Counted from the first letter of the stretch, positions 11,629-24,700 are shown. The stretch: DNA of 64,000 bases from Inonotus obliquus (GCA_032164295.1 JAJHTX010000007.1:2082501-2146500); one strand, 5' to 3'. Made by a program: numbers and translations. Notes: a model not told the origin generated them from the sequence alone.

Positions 11629-13091
11629 ATGAGCGACCCATTCCGACAATTTAGCCAACAAATCCAAAGGGCTAGTAGGAGGGGTGGACCAGGAGGTGTT
11701 CTTGGAGGATCTGGGTTGCTTGTTGTGCTTATTGCTGGTGCTGTGGTCGCTAATTCTGCTTTGTATAACGGTACGTCGGAATAGTCTTACTTGTTTGTTT
11801 TTGTGAGGTTTTGGTTGAATGGTGGTTGGTCTAGTTGATGGTGGGCATCGAGCGATTAAGTATTCGAGGTGAGTTTTTGGTGTTTGGGAGAGTTGAACTT
11901 GAGCTGACGTTTGGAATTCCCTTCGTTCAGGATAAATGGCGTCATGAAAAGTATCTATCCGGAAGGGACGCATCTTAGGGTGAGCTTTCTGGGTTTGCTA
12001 TGTTTATGAAGGTGCTAAGTAGAGAATTTTGTTCTTAGATACCTTGGTTTGAGACGCCAATTATCTTCGACATACGTGCGAAACCTCGAAACATTGCAAG
12101 TCTTACAGGGACGAAAGGTACGATTTTCACTTCTTTGTACATCAAACATCATTCATTCATACTCATTGTTACTTTGCTTAGACTTGCAGATGGTAAACAT
12201 CACTTGTCGTGTACTGTCTCGACCATTCATAGAAGCTCTTCCTCAAATATACCGTGAGCTGGGGCAGGAGTATGACGAGAGGGTTTTACCTTCTATCGTT
12301 AACGAGGTGTTGAAGGCTGTTGTTGCGCAGTTTAATGCGAGTCAGCTTATTACGCAGCGTGAACACGTAAGTCATCGTCATCAACATATTCACCCGAGTG
12401 TCTTGCTTACCTGCGACCTGCGTCCAAAATTAATCTGGTGGTTATCGTTTTGTAGGTATCGAGGCTTGTAAGAGAGAACTTGACGAAGAGGGCGTTGAGG
12501 TTTAACCTTGTGTTGGATGATGTTTCGATTACGCATGTTGCGTTTTCACCTGAGTTTACTCATGCTGTGGAAGCGAAACAGGTGAGAAGGTTTCAAGTCG
12601 GTGGTAATTGGACCAGTAGGAAAACTAACATGCCGTTATGTCAAGATCGCGCAACAAACGGCACTTCGCGCAGCCTTCTTAGTCGATCAAGCAATTCAAG
12701 AGAAACAGGTTCGTGCATGTCTAGTCTAATTATTCGGCAACGTACAACCCACCGGTCTGACGTACTTTATCCCCACTTCTCTTTTTCTTTTCAGTCCATT
12801 ATCGTTCGTGCACAGGGTGAAGCGAAGAGTGCTGAACTCATCGGTGAAGCTGTACGGCAAAATAAGGGCTTCCTTGAACTTCGTCGACTCGAAGCCGCGA
12901 GAGATATCGCAAATCTCCTTGCTGCATCAGGCAACAATATCATGCTTGATTCGCAGAGTCTATTATTAAATGGTATATTTCTCTACGAGCCTCTTTTTTT
13001 TTGTAAATCTGCATACTGACGAGTATTATGTGACTTTACAGTTGCTGGCGATGACGTTGTGAGACTCTTCCAGAACGCAAAGGGCAAGTAA
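11629..13091 (+). CDS. PHB2: Prohibitin-2, mitochondrial inner-membrane ring subunit
   Basis: Nine exons (11629-11770, 11835-11868, 11931-11979, 12039-12117, 12182-12366, 12456-12581, 12646-12708, 12795-12972, 13042-13091) give 301 aa, close to the usual PHB2 length. An N-terminal hydrophobic anchor follows a basic stretch. The SPFH/band-7 domain is clear: Val-Asp-Gly-Gly-His-Arg-Ala-Ile, then Tyr-Pro-Glu-Gly-Thr-His, then Pro-Trp-Phe-Glu-Thr-Pro. A coiled-coil C-terminal part follows. Prohibitins 1 and 2 form a ring in the inner membrane that stabilises newly made respiratory proteins and holds the m-AAA protease. The Tyr-Pro-Glu-Gly-Thr-His block and the length favour PHB2 over PHB1. Intron 7 uses a GTTCGT donor. 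Confidence 0.95.
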
Positions 13092-13356
13092 AATTGGCTT
13101 TGGAGGCAAAAAAACGAAGCTTTATTTGACGTCGTGCATTAACTACCAAAATCGTGTTACCTCGTTACGTTCGTTAAAAGGCTCTCGCAATGAAGATCGT
13201 TTGCTTCATTCATCCTGGCTGCCTTTCATCATGCATGTTTGTCCTTGTTTGTGGTTGTTTGACTGACGTCCATTAGTCGCGCCTCAAGTCAAGTATTCTC
13301 GACACTGACCTCCACTCTCGCTTTCCGCCTTCTTCGTCTGCATTAGTGAAAAAAGG

Positions 13357-16300
13357 ATGGCTGGCTCAAAGAAATCCTTCTACAAAAGGAAGAAAACATG
13401 GAAGAAAAAAGAACCGGCAAAAAAAATGACGAAGACGGAGAAGACGCTTGTTGAAGAGGATGAAGCTGGTGGTGAAGAGAGTGTGGTAAATAGTGATGGT
13501 GAAGAAGGTCCGGCTCAGAAGAAGGTGCGGTGGGAGGCGAATGATGATGTGGGTGAGAGTCATGTGGAAGAGGTTAGTGAGGTGAGAGATGGAAGTGATA
13601 CTGAAGGGACGGAGATTGCGGATGACAAGGTACGAGAAGCATTCATACAATTACATACTCTACGTGAATCTAAAGTGATTTTTGTCATAGATTGTACTCG
13701 CGATATATTCTCAGCAGTGAGCAAGAGCTACGGCCTATTCGTACTTTCTCCTTCACGTTGAGCTTATGCGCATATATCCAGCTTCCGGGTTGGATGTGCG
13801 TATTACGATCCGATCAAGTTAACTATGTACGTCCTCGAAGACTCTGTCGAGAGTTCTCATTATGATACTACAAAACTATGTGAGTCTTTCTTACTTCCCG
13901 GTAGTTGTTTCCGACCTGATTTTCGACTTCAGTGCTTGAACAGATAAATCCTGAAGTCGCGCTTACAAGTACAAGGGCGGATGAAGCTTCTATAGAAGTC
14001 ATTAGAGACTTTGGTAGGCTAGTTCTCTACTACTGAGCGTCATATATCTAAATAGAAGTATAGTCGATGCTTCCGGTGGCGTGTTCCAAATCAGACCCGC
14101 GAGGGAGTTTATTCCCGCTAAAGGACGCGACCGTTTACTCTCCCTCCAATTTCTATCCGAGTTGCCTATGGACGATATGGCAGCGTCGTCCTCTACTCAG
14201 CATTCGAGTGATCCCCCGAACAACGCGTATGACTTTATGCGAAGACGACGCGAGTTGGCTGGTGATCCTTCGATGAAACGATGGAATGCGAGTATTCGAG
14301 TTGGGAATTTCGCTTCTCTAGAAGGCTCCCCGTTATGTGTAAGTGTCCCTGCTTTTCTTTGTATTGTGTATAAATTTGGCATAATGATGGGCTGTTATCG
14401 GATAGGTGTCTGTGATTGGTGCACTTCTCGATCATCTTGCGAAAGTTCGAGCTATGGCAGACTTGGATAACGAAGGCATTTCCGGACTCGAAATAAGATC
14501 CATAGAGTCTATCTGCCTGTAAGATCTCATCGTGCAGCATGAGTACCTTGTTGACCAATTCTCGATACTTTTCAGGGAACACTTTATGCAGATCAATGCG
14601 GATGCCTTGTCGTAAGCTGTATCATCTCGAAGCCAGCATTCGTTTCTCAGATGTTTTCCAGTTCTCTACAAGTATTTGCGTCTGAAAGCCATGCATCAGT
14701 GCATTCGGATAAAACGAAAGAAGGGCTGTCTCTTTACGGTACTGCATCCCTTCACTTATATGCACGACAGGTTCTCAACTTGTTCTTCGTTGCAGGTATT
14801 CTGAACTCAACCCGCACGACTCTCGGTCGGCTCTTACTTCGTCAATGGCTCCTTCGACCTTCGCTTTCACTTTCCGTAATTAATGCGCGGCACGATACTG
14901 TTGAATGCCTCATACGGCCTGAAAACATTCCCACCGCCGATGCGATGTGTGGGCATCTTAAGGGATTGAAGAATGTACCGAGGATTCTTAAATTATTGAA
15001 ATCGGGTAAAGCTGGATTGAATGAATGGCAAGGAATCGTCAAGGTAAGTATCTCTTCGATGTTTCTTGTGTCCGCCCTTCGATGCGACGAGATCTCACGA
15101 CGGTTTGTACCAAGTTCACGTTTCACGCTTCTTTACTCCGAGAAGCGCTGACGGAATTACACAATGTTGGCGAGGTTGAGATTCTCAAGAAGGTAGATCC
15201 CGACGTCCCCGATTCTGGATTACCTTCTGAATTCCCTTCCTATTCCCAGCTCATTTCGATTCTCGACGTAACGAGCTTCCGCGAAGTGGGAAATATTATA
15301 CATGAGACGGTACGTGAATACATGTACTACCGCCAATGGGCTTCCTGGTTGATGAACATTAGATCGACTGGGAAGAATCGGTCTATGCGGGACGTGTCTG
15401 CGTTCGCCCAAATATTGACGAAGAACTCGATAAATGGAAGCATATCTATAACGGGATTGACGGAGTGTTGGTACGTCGTGTCTTCCAGATTACGAAGACT
15501 GAAATTGACCTGACGATACACCTACCATACAGTCTCGTGTTGCAAATCAAATTAGCGAAACCATTCCGGCAGACTACACCAGTTCTGTTAATGTTGTCTA
15601 CTTCCCGCAACTTGGTTAGTTGCTGAGCTGACAGTGATGACTGTTTCACCGAATTAACTGACTTCGTAAAATTTGCAGGCTTCCTTATCTGCATCCCGAA
15701 GAAAGAAGAGTGGTCCACTGAGCAAGGAATTGATATTTTGGACGGCTGGAGTTTTCAGGTGAGTTGATGGGTTAGTTTTACTAATTTCTTCCTGTGCTAA
15801 TTGGGATGCAGTTCTCGTCGGAGTACGTTGTGAACACGAAATGCCCTTTCCGAGTCTAACGCGATTCGAATAGAACGCATGTTTATTTCAAGTCCGGCGA
15901 GATGCATGGTAGGCAGAACCGTCTGGTCGAAGATTCCTTCTTGCTACATGTCTATCCTTAGATATGGATCGTCACATCGGTGATCTACATCCTTCAATCG
16001 TTGGTATGTCTCTGACTTTGTTGATTCTCAATAAACGTCTTGACTTCTATATAGATCGTGAAATAGAGATTATACAGGCTCTACTGGACAAAATACTACC
16101 CTTCGCCGACTCCATTGCACAAGCATGTGATGCCTGTGCAGAACTTGACTGTCTTCTTTGTTTCGCAGATGCGTCAAGAATGCATGGATATTGCAAGCCA
16201 ACAATGACGGAAGAGAATGTCTTGTTTGTTCGACAGGGGAGGTAAGTCGAACGTATGCGAGACCTTTGAAGATGCTGAAAGGCTCCGTACAGACACCCGC

Positions 16301-18072
16301 TTCAGGAGCAGGTCGTGGATACATTCGTGCCGAATGACATTTGTTTGAGCGGTGGTGCTGGAATGGGCTCGGACTCGAAGAAACTCGAGTCGATTGATGT
16401 TGGAGATTTTCCGTATGACGCAAAGAGCATGCTGGTATTGACTGGTGCGAATGCTTGCGGAAAGGTGCGTTTCCTAGTTGGTCCAAGAATAAGCGCCAGG
16501 ATGACTGACGCCCAGTATTACAGAGTGTTTATCTTAAACAGGTCTTTTCACTAAAGTAAAACAATTCGCGGGGGACTACGCTGATGCTTCTTACAGGCTG
16601 CTTTGATTCAGTACATGGCGCAGGTGAGCTTTCTCCGAATTATGGCAAGGAGCTGACGGTAACATCTCTGATGGACCTTCATAGATCGGATGGTGCCGAC
16701 TTCTTCTCCTGTGTTCTACTTGCAATTACTAACCTATTGATTTGTCGCAGTTTCGTTCCTGCGGAGTCTGCTACTCTGGGAGTTGCCGATAAAAGTTCAT
16801 CTTATCCTGGAACTCGAGTATTTCTGCAACTGACTCTTCTGTGATCTTACACAGTCTTCACTCGTGTTCAAACTCGAGAAACAGTCTCTAAAGTAACCAG
16901 TTCTCCCATATCTGACTTGGCGAACTCTCCTGTCTTCTGTATCGCGATGTCGGTTTACTCATAGCGCTTCGATAGGTCCAGTCTGCTTTCATGATCGATT
17001 TGAACCAGGTTTCGCTTGCTCTCCGGAATTCAACACCCCGTTCGCTCATCCTTCTGGATGAATTTGGAAAGGGTACAATATCAACAGGCTAGTCGAAGAA
17101 AAAGCTCTTCTCATGAAACATTGACTCGGTCTGCTTCTGCGTTCTCTGTTGTCTGCATCATTACCATTCCGTAGTCTCTCATGACTACACTTAGTCCGAC
17201 CCATTCCGAGTCTCTCGCTTTTCTCTGGACTAACTACTTCGCACATAGACGGCGCCGGTCTCCTCTGCGGCGTCCTCCGCTCCCTTCTTTCCCGCGGGTT
17301 AGAATGTCCTAAAGTCCTTGCTGCAACACATTTTCACGAAATATTCCATGAAGATCTTCTCGATCCGAACTTACCGATTTCGTTCCTTCATATGCAAATT
17401 CTTCTACCTGATTTGCCTGAAGGTGATGAAGACGAAAATGAAGATGAAGAGGGGGATGTGGATTTGGATGGTGGTGAGCGAGATATTGCGCGGATGCAGC
17501 TTAGAAGGGGAGAGACGATCACGTATTTGTATAGGTGGGTCTCAGAGAAAAAGTAACTGTTTTCTTGACTTCGCGCTAATGCTTACTTGTCTTTGAACAT
17601 CAGAGTGGCTCCGGGACTTTCGTTAGAATCCCATGCAGCTCGTTGTGCGCAAATGTTTGGTCTTCCTGTCTCTATTGCCCGACGAGCTCAATACGTCAGG
17701 TTCGTCTCCATCTTCCCGTTCATCCTTTTTCCCTCGCGTACTCACCCTCATTATCCCATTCCCTCCAATGTATGTACATGCAATCCACTCATCCACTGAA
17801 TCACTGACATCAGCTCCCTTCTTTCAACACATAACATCACTCGTCTACTCGACGAAGATATGAAACCCCAGGAAATTGAAGATCTCGCGCAGGCTGAAGA
17901 AGTTTGTAGGCGGTTTATGGCTTGGGATCTTAATGAGGTTAAGAATGATGCTGAATATGCTGGTACGGGGGTGGTCAAAGCGCGTTTGGCGGAGGTCCTT
18001 GGTGTAACTCGGGATGGGGATGAGGAAGGTTGTGATGGGGAGGAGTTGGAAGAAGGCTCGTTGGGGGTGTAA
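13357..18072 (+). CDS. MSH5: MutS homologue MSH5, meiotic crossover factor
   Basis: Twenty-eight exons sum to 2,970 nt (989 aa) in frame, from 13357-13629 to 17814-18072. MSH5 pairs with MSH4 as a clamp that stabilises recombination intermediates and promotes crossovers. Diagnostic stretches: a Glu-Ser-His-Ala-Ser-Val then Gly-Leu-Ser-Leu-Tyr-Gly block (exon 8), a clamp with Arg-Gln-Trp-Leu-Leu-Arg-Pro (exon 9), Arg-His-Pro-Leu (exon 19), Walker A (exons 19-20) and a Leu-Leu-Asp-Glu-Phe-Gly-Lys-Gly Walker B (exon 25). The first ~90 residues are Lys- and Glu-rich and look disordered. As in MSH4/MSH5 generally, no Phe-x-Glu mismatch-binding motif is evident. Exons 15, 20 and 22 are only 11, 18 and 8 nt. 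The intron at 17088-17248 starts with GC. A 57-nt stretch at 15193-15249 is treated as an intron but is also open in frame. Confidence 0.95.
16685..16692 (+). other. 8-nt coding microexon of MSH5
   Basis: The flanks are a 61-nt intron ending in CATAG and a 58-nt intron starting GTGCCG with a CTAAC branch site. Including the eight bases gives Ile-Gly-Cys-Phe-Val-Pro-Ala-Glu, the conserved MutS segment after Walker A. Omitting it breaks the frame. Confidence 0.8.
17088..17248 (+). other. GC-AG intron in MSH5
   Basis: The only donor that keeps the frame and joins Lys-Gly-Thr-Ile-Ser-Thr to Asp-Gly-Ala-Gly-Leu-Leu is ACAG|GCTAGT. The intron is 161 nt with a GACTAAC-like branch site about 20 nt before the acceptor. 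It is longer than the other introns of this gene. Confidence 0.75.
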
Positions 18073-18227
18073 TGTCGAGCTCTAAGCTACATACGTACAG
18101 GTAGCGAAGTGTACAAGATTATAAAATTCTATTATAGCGAATAAGAATGGAAAGATGACTCTATGTGTATCCGTATTTGATACAATAGAACAACGGTCTA
18201 GTCTCGCCTCTATGGGCATGCAATAAC

Positions 18228-19569
18228 TTACGAACTGCTGCTCGTCTTCTTATGAATCTCAATACCAGGAGGAGCACCAAGCGCTATATCCAAAATCCAA
18301 AATCCATCAGAAAAACGCCATTAAGATAATACAAGGATCATGGAATTACGTACCGTGTTTAATTCCGTCATAAATGAGAAACTGTCCAGAGACTAGTCCG
18401 GCGGTCATGATCATCCTAGGACCAAGTCCAGCAAATAGGCCACGGAACCCTGCTTGACGAGCTAGAGTTATTAGACGAGACGCCATTGATCCTGAAGGAC
18501 CGTGGCCTTTGTTAATCTGTAATTGCATAGATGCATAGTAAATATCTCTTTCGATAGATTGTAGAGGATTTATGTACCAACCTGACTTAGTAGAGTATCT
18601 GCTGGCTATGAACAGGAAAGACAGGACATATGAACTCTTTATTCCCAAAAATATTCTTACGAAATATGGATATGCAGTAGAACATACACACCTGACTGAG
18701 AATAGCTGCAGCGAATCCAGCAATAACACCACTCCCAAGATTCACTCCGAACATTGCAACATTTGAGTTTTGAACTTTACGTTTCTTCTCTTCGGAAAGT
18801 GAACGAAACGCTGCTTCGTGACAGAGTTCGTTGACGGTGAATTGGCCTATGGCGTATGGTATTTGTCTTTAATCCCCATTCGAAGAAGAACAGCCCCCGG
18901 GTGTTAATCGGAGTTTATGATCGGTTGGAGAGTTAATTTATACGTACTTGCAAATGATAGGCAGAAACCCAGCGTATAGTTCTTGGATTCCGCCTTCCCG
19001 AGCTAAGCGCATGAAACCGGATACGAGTCCCGTTGCAAAGTTCCGGTCAGATACGAGTCGAATACGAGTAGCTTCAAGTGGAGTAAGCAGGATGTCCGCG
19101 AAAAACCTACATAAACAAAAATAAATAATAAACCAAAATAAATACGAGAATATCAAACGTACTCTCCTGCACTCGAAGCACCCAAATAAATCGCAGTCCG
19201 GTACTTGACAGCAGTCTCCTCATCACCAACAGCACCAACAAACTGTTTCTTGAAGAACTCATACCCAGCAAACTTCCCTCCTCCCTGAATGAAATACCCT
19301 ACGGCAGTAGGACCGAAACCTGTTAATAAAGTTGAAGGTCCTTCTGCAGAAACGATTTTACGTCCGGCGCTGAGGAGGGAATGGCGAGCGAGTGAAGGAT
19401 CGATTTGGATACGAGTTTTGACTACGTCGATTGGAGTCATTGCTCCGTGTGTGAGTGCTGCGCATAGTGCACCTGCTGCGAAGAATTTGGAGTAGTCTTT
19501 GAAAGTGAACTGCGGGACTCGCAAGGGCGTTGGACCTCCAGTAGCAGTTGTTGTTGACTTTTCAGCCAT
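18228..19569 (-). CDS. MIR1: Mitochondrial phosphate carrier
   Basis: Six exons (19163-19569, 18948-19106, 18692-18866, 18582-18605, 18354-18516, 18228-18283) give 327 aa. Three mitochondrial-carrier repeats are visible through their signatures: [16 protein letters not shown] and Pro-Ala-Asp-Thr-Leu-Leu. The Gly-Phe-Gly-Pro-Thr-Ala and Gly-Gly-Lys-Phe-x-Gly-Tyr-Glu blocks are typical of the phosphate carrier, which imports Pi with protons for ATP synthesis. Exon 4 is 24 nt and encodes the third signature motif. The gene name follows the yeast orthologue; a PIC2-type paralogue cannot be excluded. It is convergent with MSH5, 155 bp apart. Confidence 0.93.
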
Positions 19570-20123
19570 GCTCGTTGGTGTTGTGGAAAGGGGAGAGTTG
19601 TGGACCCATGATTGTTCTTGAGCGCTGATATGCTATTATGTCGCCGGGACGCGTGACGTCATATCCATCATCCAGTGATCCTTATTCAGCATTCATCTTT
19701 AGTCTCTTGAACGTCGTCGACTCGAGGGAGGGATCTGACTCGACATTTGGTCCATCAAAGAGATATCCAGTAGTCCTATCTCAACTGAGAGATTTGACGC
19801 GGACTGTGGATAGAAAGTGCATTGCGAGTTTCCTATCGGAAACCGCACATAATACCGCCACCTTCTCTTTGTCAAAGTGATTAGACAGGGTACGATGTTC
19901 GATTGACTGCCTACTCGAACTCATACCGTCCGTGGCCGTGGATTGGATGGATGAACTTCGTAAGACGTGATAGTGACTGTCACTTGGTCACTCTCGGATG
20001 TTTCCCTTTTCAAGCTACCATTACCCAATTTAGTAATAACGCCAAACATTTCTCTCAATCTCGCTATCATCAATCGAAAAAGCTCTCAGTCAGTACTAGT
20101 TGTGACTATTCGCATATACTATT
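19570..20123. promoter_or_regulatory. Divergent promoter region
   Basis: About 550 bp between the carrier gene (-) and the small nuclear-type gene (+). It should hold both promoters. I saw no coding exon or strong motif. Confidence 0.5.
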
Positions 20124-20940
20124 ATGACTCCCCCATCTTCCTACGACATGTTTGTCGCCAATGAGCTGGATCCCGTCAGCTGCTTGGAGCCGTATGGTAT
20201 TAACGAGAAAAATAAGACCGATCCTAGTATGCTCGCGAGCGTCCTGGCGTCGCTCGGGAGTTTCAAGGACAAGAAATATAGGCTCAAGATTAGGAAGGAT
20301 CAGGTTCTACTGATACATGCCGTTCGCATTTTACTTGAAACCGCCGCGGCAGAGCAGAAACTCGGTAAACGGAAGGACTCGGACGAAGAGAGTGAACGCC
20401 ATGACTCTGAGTCGGACTCGCACTCGCACTCGGAAGTGGAGAAAAGGGTGAAAGCTAAGAGGCAGAAGGTTTGGTAAGTTAGAGAATATACTCGAGTCTG
20501 TGGTACTTGATACTGTGCTTATACTACATAATACTCCTAAAGCGACTCGGAGAGCCACAGTATTGGAAACAAGACAACGCAACTTGGCATTGATATCAAG
20601 AAAGTGTCGCGCGACATCCAGGCACATCTCTGCTGTAATAAATTGGCTTTAGACAAGTCTGATGTTACCGCGATACTCACCCTCGCCAACATGATGAACT
20701 CTCGCGTGGTTCACGGAGGAGGAGGAGATAAGTCAGAGATACTAGTAGCGCAGTCCAAGAAAGATGCATATATCGTCAGTGAGTCACATTCATATCTCTT
20801 TATACTAGCAATAGCCTCTTATAAATCCGACTCATTCTTCTGACATCGGTATTTGCATAGCTCATACATCATCCTCTGACTCGGGGACATTTCAAAAGAG
20901 GAAGGCTGTGACTATGTCGAAGAAACCTAAGACTGCGTAA
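20124..20940 (+). CDS. Hypothetical 221-aa charged protein, probably nuclear
   Basis: Three exons, 20124-20473, 20543-20778 and 20861-20940, sum in frame to 221 aa. I do not recognise a family. The first ~80 residues look folded (alternating Leu, Ile and Lys). A middle region is rich in Asp, Ser, His and Glu with Lys-Arg-x-Lys patches that could be nuclear-localisation signals. A second possibly folded region (exon 2) has Cys-Cys-Asn-Lys-Leu-Ala-Leu. The tail is basic and Ser-rich. Good splice signals and the frame-preserving chain support a real gene; function is unknown. Confidence 0.65.
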
Positions 20941-21742
20941 TGCAGATCCCTCCCATATATTGAACCTATCTTAATGAGGGTTCCACCTTGAAGGACGGAT
21001 GGTAGGACTGGAGCGGAACGGAGGAGGAATACGACGAAGACCCAAAATCTCATTACCCGTTCGTCTTGGATAAAACTTATCGCTTTCGATATTTAAATTG
21101 CTGTTTGTTTGTTCGTTTGTTTATTCTTGCTTTCAATATTCGCTTTGCTGTTTGCTCTGCTCTTTCGCAAGTTCTCCCTCTTCGCTTTCGCTTTGTCACA
21201 CGCAGGCCGGTTCATTACTCACACTTTGAGCCAGTACTAATATTATCGTGACGCTTCCTTTGTATACTTTCTGCTACCAAATGTACTGCATTGACGCACC
21301 TGTTGTATTTTGCCCATTGTTGAAATAACTATTGACCTGTATCCCCTCCCCCCTCCCTTTCGTATGTACCCCCCTTTCTCCCTGTTGTTTTCCGTACGTC
21401 CCTTCATTTGCGCCCACAGTTATACGAAAATTCCCTTGCTGTACGCGAATTGAAGTTTTGTAAAACCAATCAGATACCAATAAAATTCTGGCACAATGAT
21501 ATCGAGAACACAGTACGAGATTTACATTCGCATTATTGACATGAGGGTTCCAAGTGTCATGAATGACTAATGTACAATGCATCCTGTCCAAATCCGAACG
21601 AACGAGAATATGTGAAAGAAAGAGGAGTGAAAGAGGAAACTGTCATGAGCATTGTCGTTGAAAAAAAAAAAGAACAAGAAAAAAAAAGGCACGAATCACT
21701 ATTCCCTCTCAAAGCGACGAAACTGGATGATTGAGCTTTGGT
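20941..21742. other. Convergent intergenic region, two 3' UTRs
   Basis: About 800 bp between convergent genes. It contains homopolymeric A tracts around 21661-21689 and pyrimidine-rich sequence. No gene was seen. Confidence 0.5.
21660..21689. repeat. Poly-A-rich tract
   Basis: Two long A runs separated by a short GAACAAG spacer, downstream of the Rictor stop codon. There is no target-site duplication or coding remnant to suggest a retroposon tail. Confidence 0.6.
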
Positions 21743-24700
21743 TTAATCCTCGTCATCGGACTCCGTCGTCGGTTTAACAAACATCCTGAAACTACTCGTA
21801 CTCATCCCTCTCTTCCTCGTCGGCCTCACATCCCTGAAAATACCATTCTCCTTCAGACTTCCTACATTATCTCGTTCCTCTCCATTAGCGTCCTCATTCT
21901 CTTTCTTCACCTTCTCCTGCTCCTGCTTTTCTCGCTTATCCTCACCTCCATCTTCATCCTCATCTCCACTCCCGTCTTGATCAACACCATCAAATCCTAT
22001 GACCCTCTTCACAGGCATCAGGCTCACAGGCCTCTCCGCAAGAGGCTTCACGACCTGTACCGCCTCCCCATCCTCCGAGTCCATACTCTCATCGTCCGGA
22101 CTCTCCACAGCATTCTGCCCGCGAACAGGTCGGCCGAATACACTGACTCGAGGTTGTAAACGCGGACGAGGAGGTTTGTTAGGTGAAACATTTGGACTAG
22201 TTTCTGTGAGAGTTTTAGAAAAGGCTTGGAGAGTTCTGATGGTTCCCAAGTCCAGAGGGACGTCGAAGAGCTCGAGAATGTACCGACGAACGGGAAGGCG
22301 GAAACGTTGGGTTGAAATCATGTGTAGGACGCGGTAGTAGAGGGACGGAGAGGAAAAGACGTGTCGGAACTCAGCTTTCGATTTCATCCTTGAAGGAAAG
22401 GTGATTAGTTTGAGTTCTGAGCAGTTGAGGAGACAGAAATATTACTTTGCTAACGAGCGAGACGCAGCATTCGCAATTACAGTATTCGAGAGATTTCCTA
22501 TGGTTGTGAGTACATCCACTTCCTCCTGCGAGGTTGGTGGAACAAGTTCCGGGCGTTTCCTCGATGGCTCCGGATCGGTCCACGGAGGAATCTAAGAAGC
22601 CACATCAGACATCAGGAATAGAGGAAAGGAGGGATGCAAAAACCAACAGCGACAAATTTCTCTAGCTCTGCGGGAATACACAACCCAGTTGGAGCCCCAA
22701 GTGGGGATAAAGTCGCCTCCCAGCCGTAGTCACTCATTATTTCAGCCCCTTGCGCAGTGGAGGATATGAGTCCAAGAGCGAAGAAGCACGTTCTGGAAAG
22801 GACGACGTAAGTTTCAGGATAAAAAAGCATTACCTGGCAAACTTACCCTCGCACAGACAGAATAGGCGAACCTTCTGCAATCTCGATCATGACCGGAATA
22901 ATCTCTTCGTCTTCCAGGAAGCGTAATCCGCCCTCACCTGTTGCAACATTACCCTACCCCAATCAGAATTTAAATTAAATTAAAACAAAAGTGAGAGAGA
23001 ACAATAGGACTTACGACAGCCCAGAGGACGCTCTTTAATCGGAAGATTATCTCGAAATCATCACTCTCCAAAGCATGTTGCCGGATGAAGTGAGCAAACT
23101 CTGCAAAGTGGCCTTTTTCTTGCAGGACTTGACACCCCAGGTCGGTCTTTGCTAGTTCGCCATAGAAATGCGGAGGTACCGCGCCTTCGAGGCTGTTTGT
23201 ACATATTCCAAATCATTAAGTCTGAGTCGAGTTTGCTATTAAGTATGAAAGCTCACTCCTCCTCGTACTCTGAGTGAAGTTCTCGTGAAAGGTACACCTC
23301 AACTTCAACGACGTAGTCGAAATTTCGTTCCTATGTTCGTTCAAATTGAGTGGGGTATGCTGCAACTGAGAACAAGTAAAACCATACGTGCAACCATGCG
23401 TCCATCTCCCGTTCAATGAACCCGACTTCGTACAGGTACCGAAAGCCAACCGGCGTGGACATGAACCTGATTCGGCTCATTCAGCTCACTCGCTCGTCCT
23501 TGATCGATAATCACTCACTTGTAAAGAAGTGCGTTGGCTACTTCGCCGAGGTGCTCAAGCGTAGGCTGCATATCCACAACAATCTTCAGAACGTCCTGCG
23601 ACTCGCATGCCTCCTGAAGAAGCTGAACTGCAAGTTCGCATACACCTCTATCGGGATCATAAAGTTGAGTCAAAAGTAAGCGAAGCATCCACGCGTTCGC
23701 AGTCGGACTGGATTGGATGAGCTTTCCTAGGTGTCTCGTCGCAAAGAGACGGATGTGCTATTGCATTTTAGCCGAATGGCTTCTGATGTGATCATGACTC
23801 AACTTACCTTGTAGCTTGATGTCAGGGCTTTCGAAAGTACGATGCGAGTGTGGCCATCACTGCATCAATACGTTAGCGTAGCAAACTAAATTAAAAGCCA
23901 AGCTCAATAAACCTTGTATAGTCAATATTCTCGATAATCCCCTTTATCAGGTCCTCTCGACTGCGTAGCTCGCTCATACGATAGAAACACGTAAAGACCT
24001 TGTGCTTCTCCAAAAGCCTGCACGCTCGTCAGCTAGAATCCGCGCAGAGTGCCGATCGAATACTTACTCGAGACCGTCCTTGTGCTTGCTAAGCGTCCCA
24101 AGCATCTCAAGGTAACCCGCCGTCAACGTCTCTTCCACCCTCTTCTTTGAGAAGATGGGGTCGATATCGGGAGCCGTATTCGATCCATAGAGCTAAGTTA
24201 CCGTAAGGTACAATGTTAGGGAAGAAGGTATATCAACGACTCACAGGGTCAAGCAGTCTGAATCCTTTCACGATTTGTGGAAGGAACTCGTCATCCGTCG
24301 CCAGATAACGCACACCATCCGGGTTGGCCATGAGCGTCGTCAGCAACGTGCAACCCAGTTTGACCCATTTCAAGTTTGACTGGGCACATAGGGTTAATGA
24401 TCAACCCCACTTTATGCCAATGCAAGAAAAAAGAACAAGGCCAACCTTAGGCTTCTTTGAAATATCCGCAAACCGACGACTCTCCGGATGGAAGAACGTC
24501 ATCAGACGCTTGACAAACTTCGAAACCTTGATAGCTTCTTCGAGGCGCTTCGGATTTAACAAAGGACCCTCAATCAGATCGAGTAGGACATCATACGACC
24601 ACTTCGTATAGTCCCTTGTCAACATGACCTGTGTCTCAATAATAGAGGATTGGAACGCTTTGTCGTCCATTTGCATCGCCAGCTTTATCCTGACTTGTTC

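Noticed and set aside
21660..21689. A-rich tract as a retroposon poly-A tail.
   Set aside because: No target-site duplication, reverse-transcriptase remnant or processed gene copy lies beside it.
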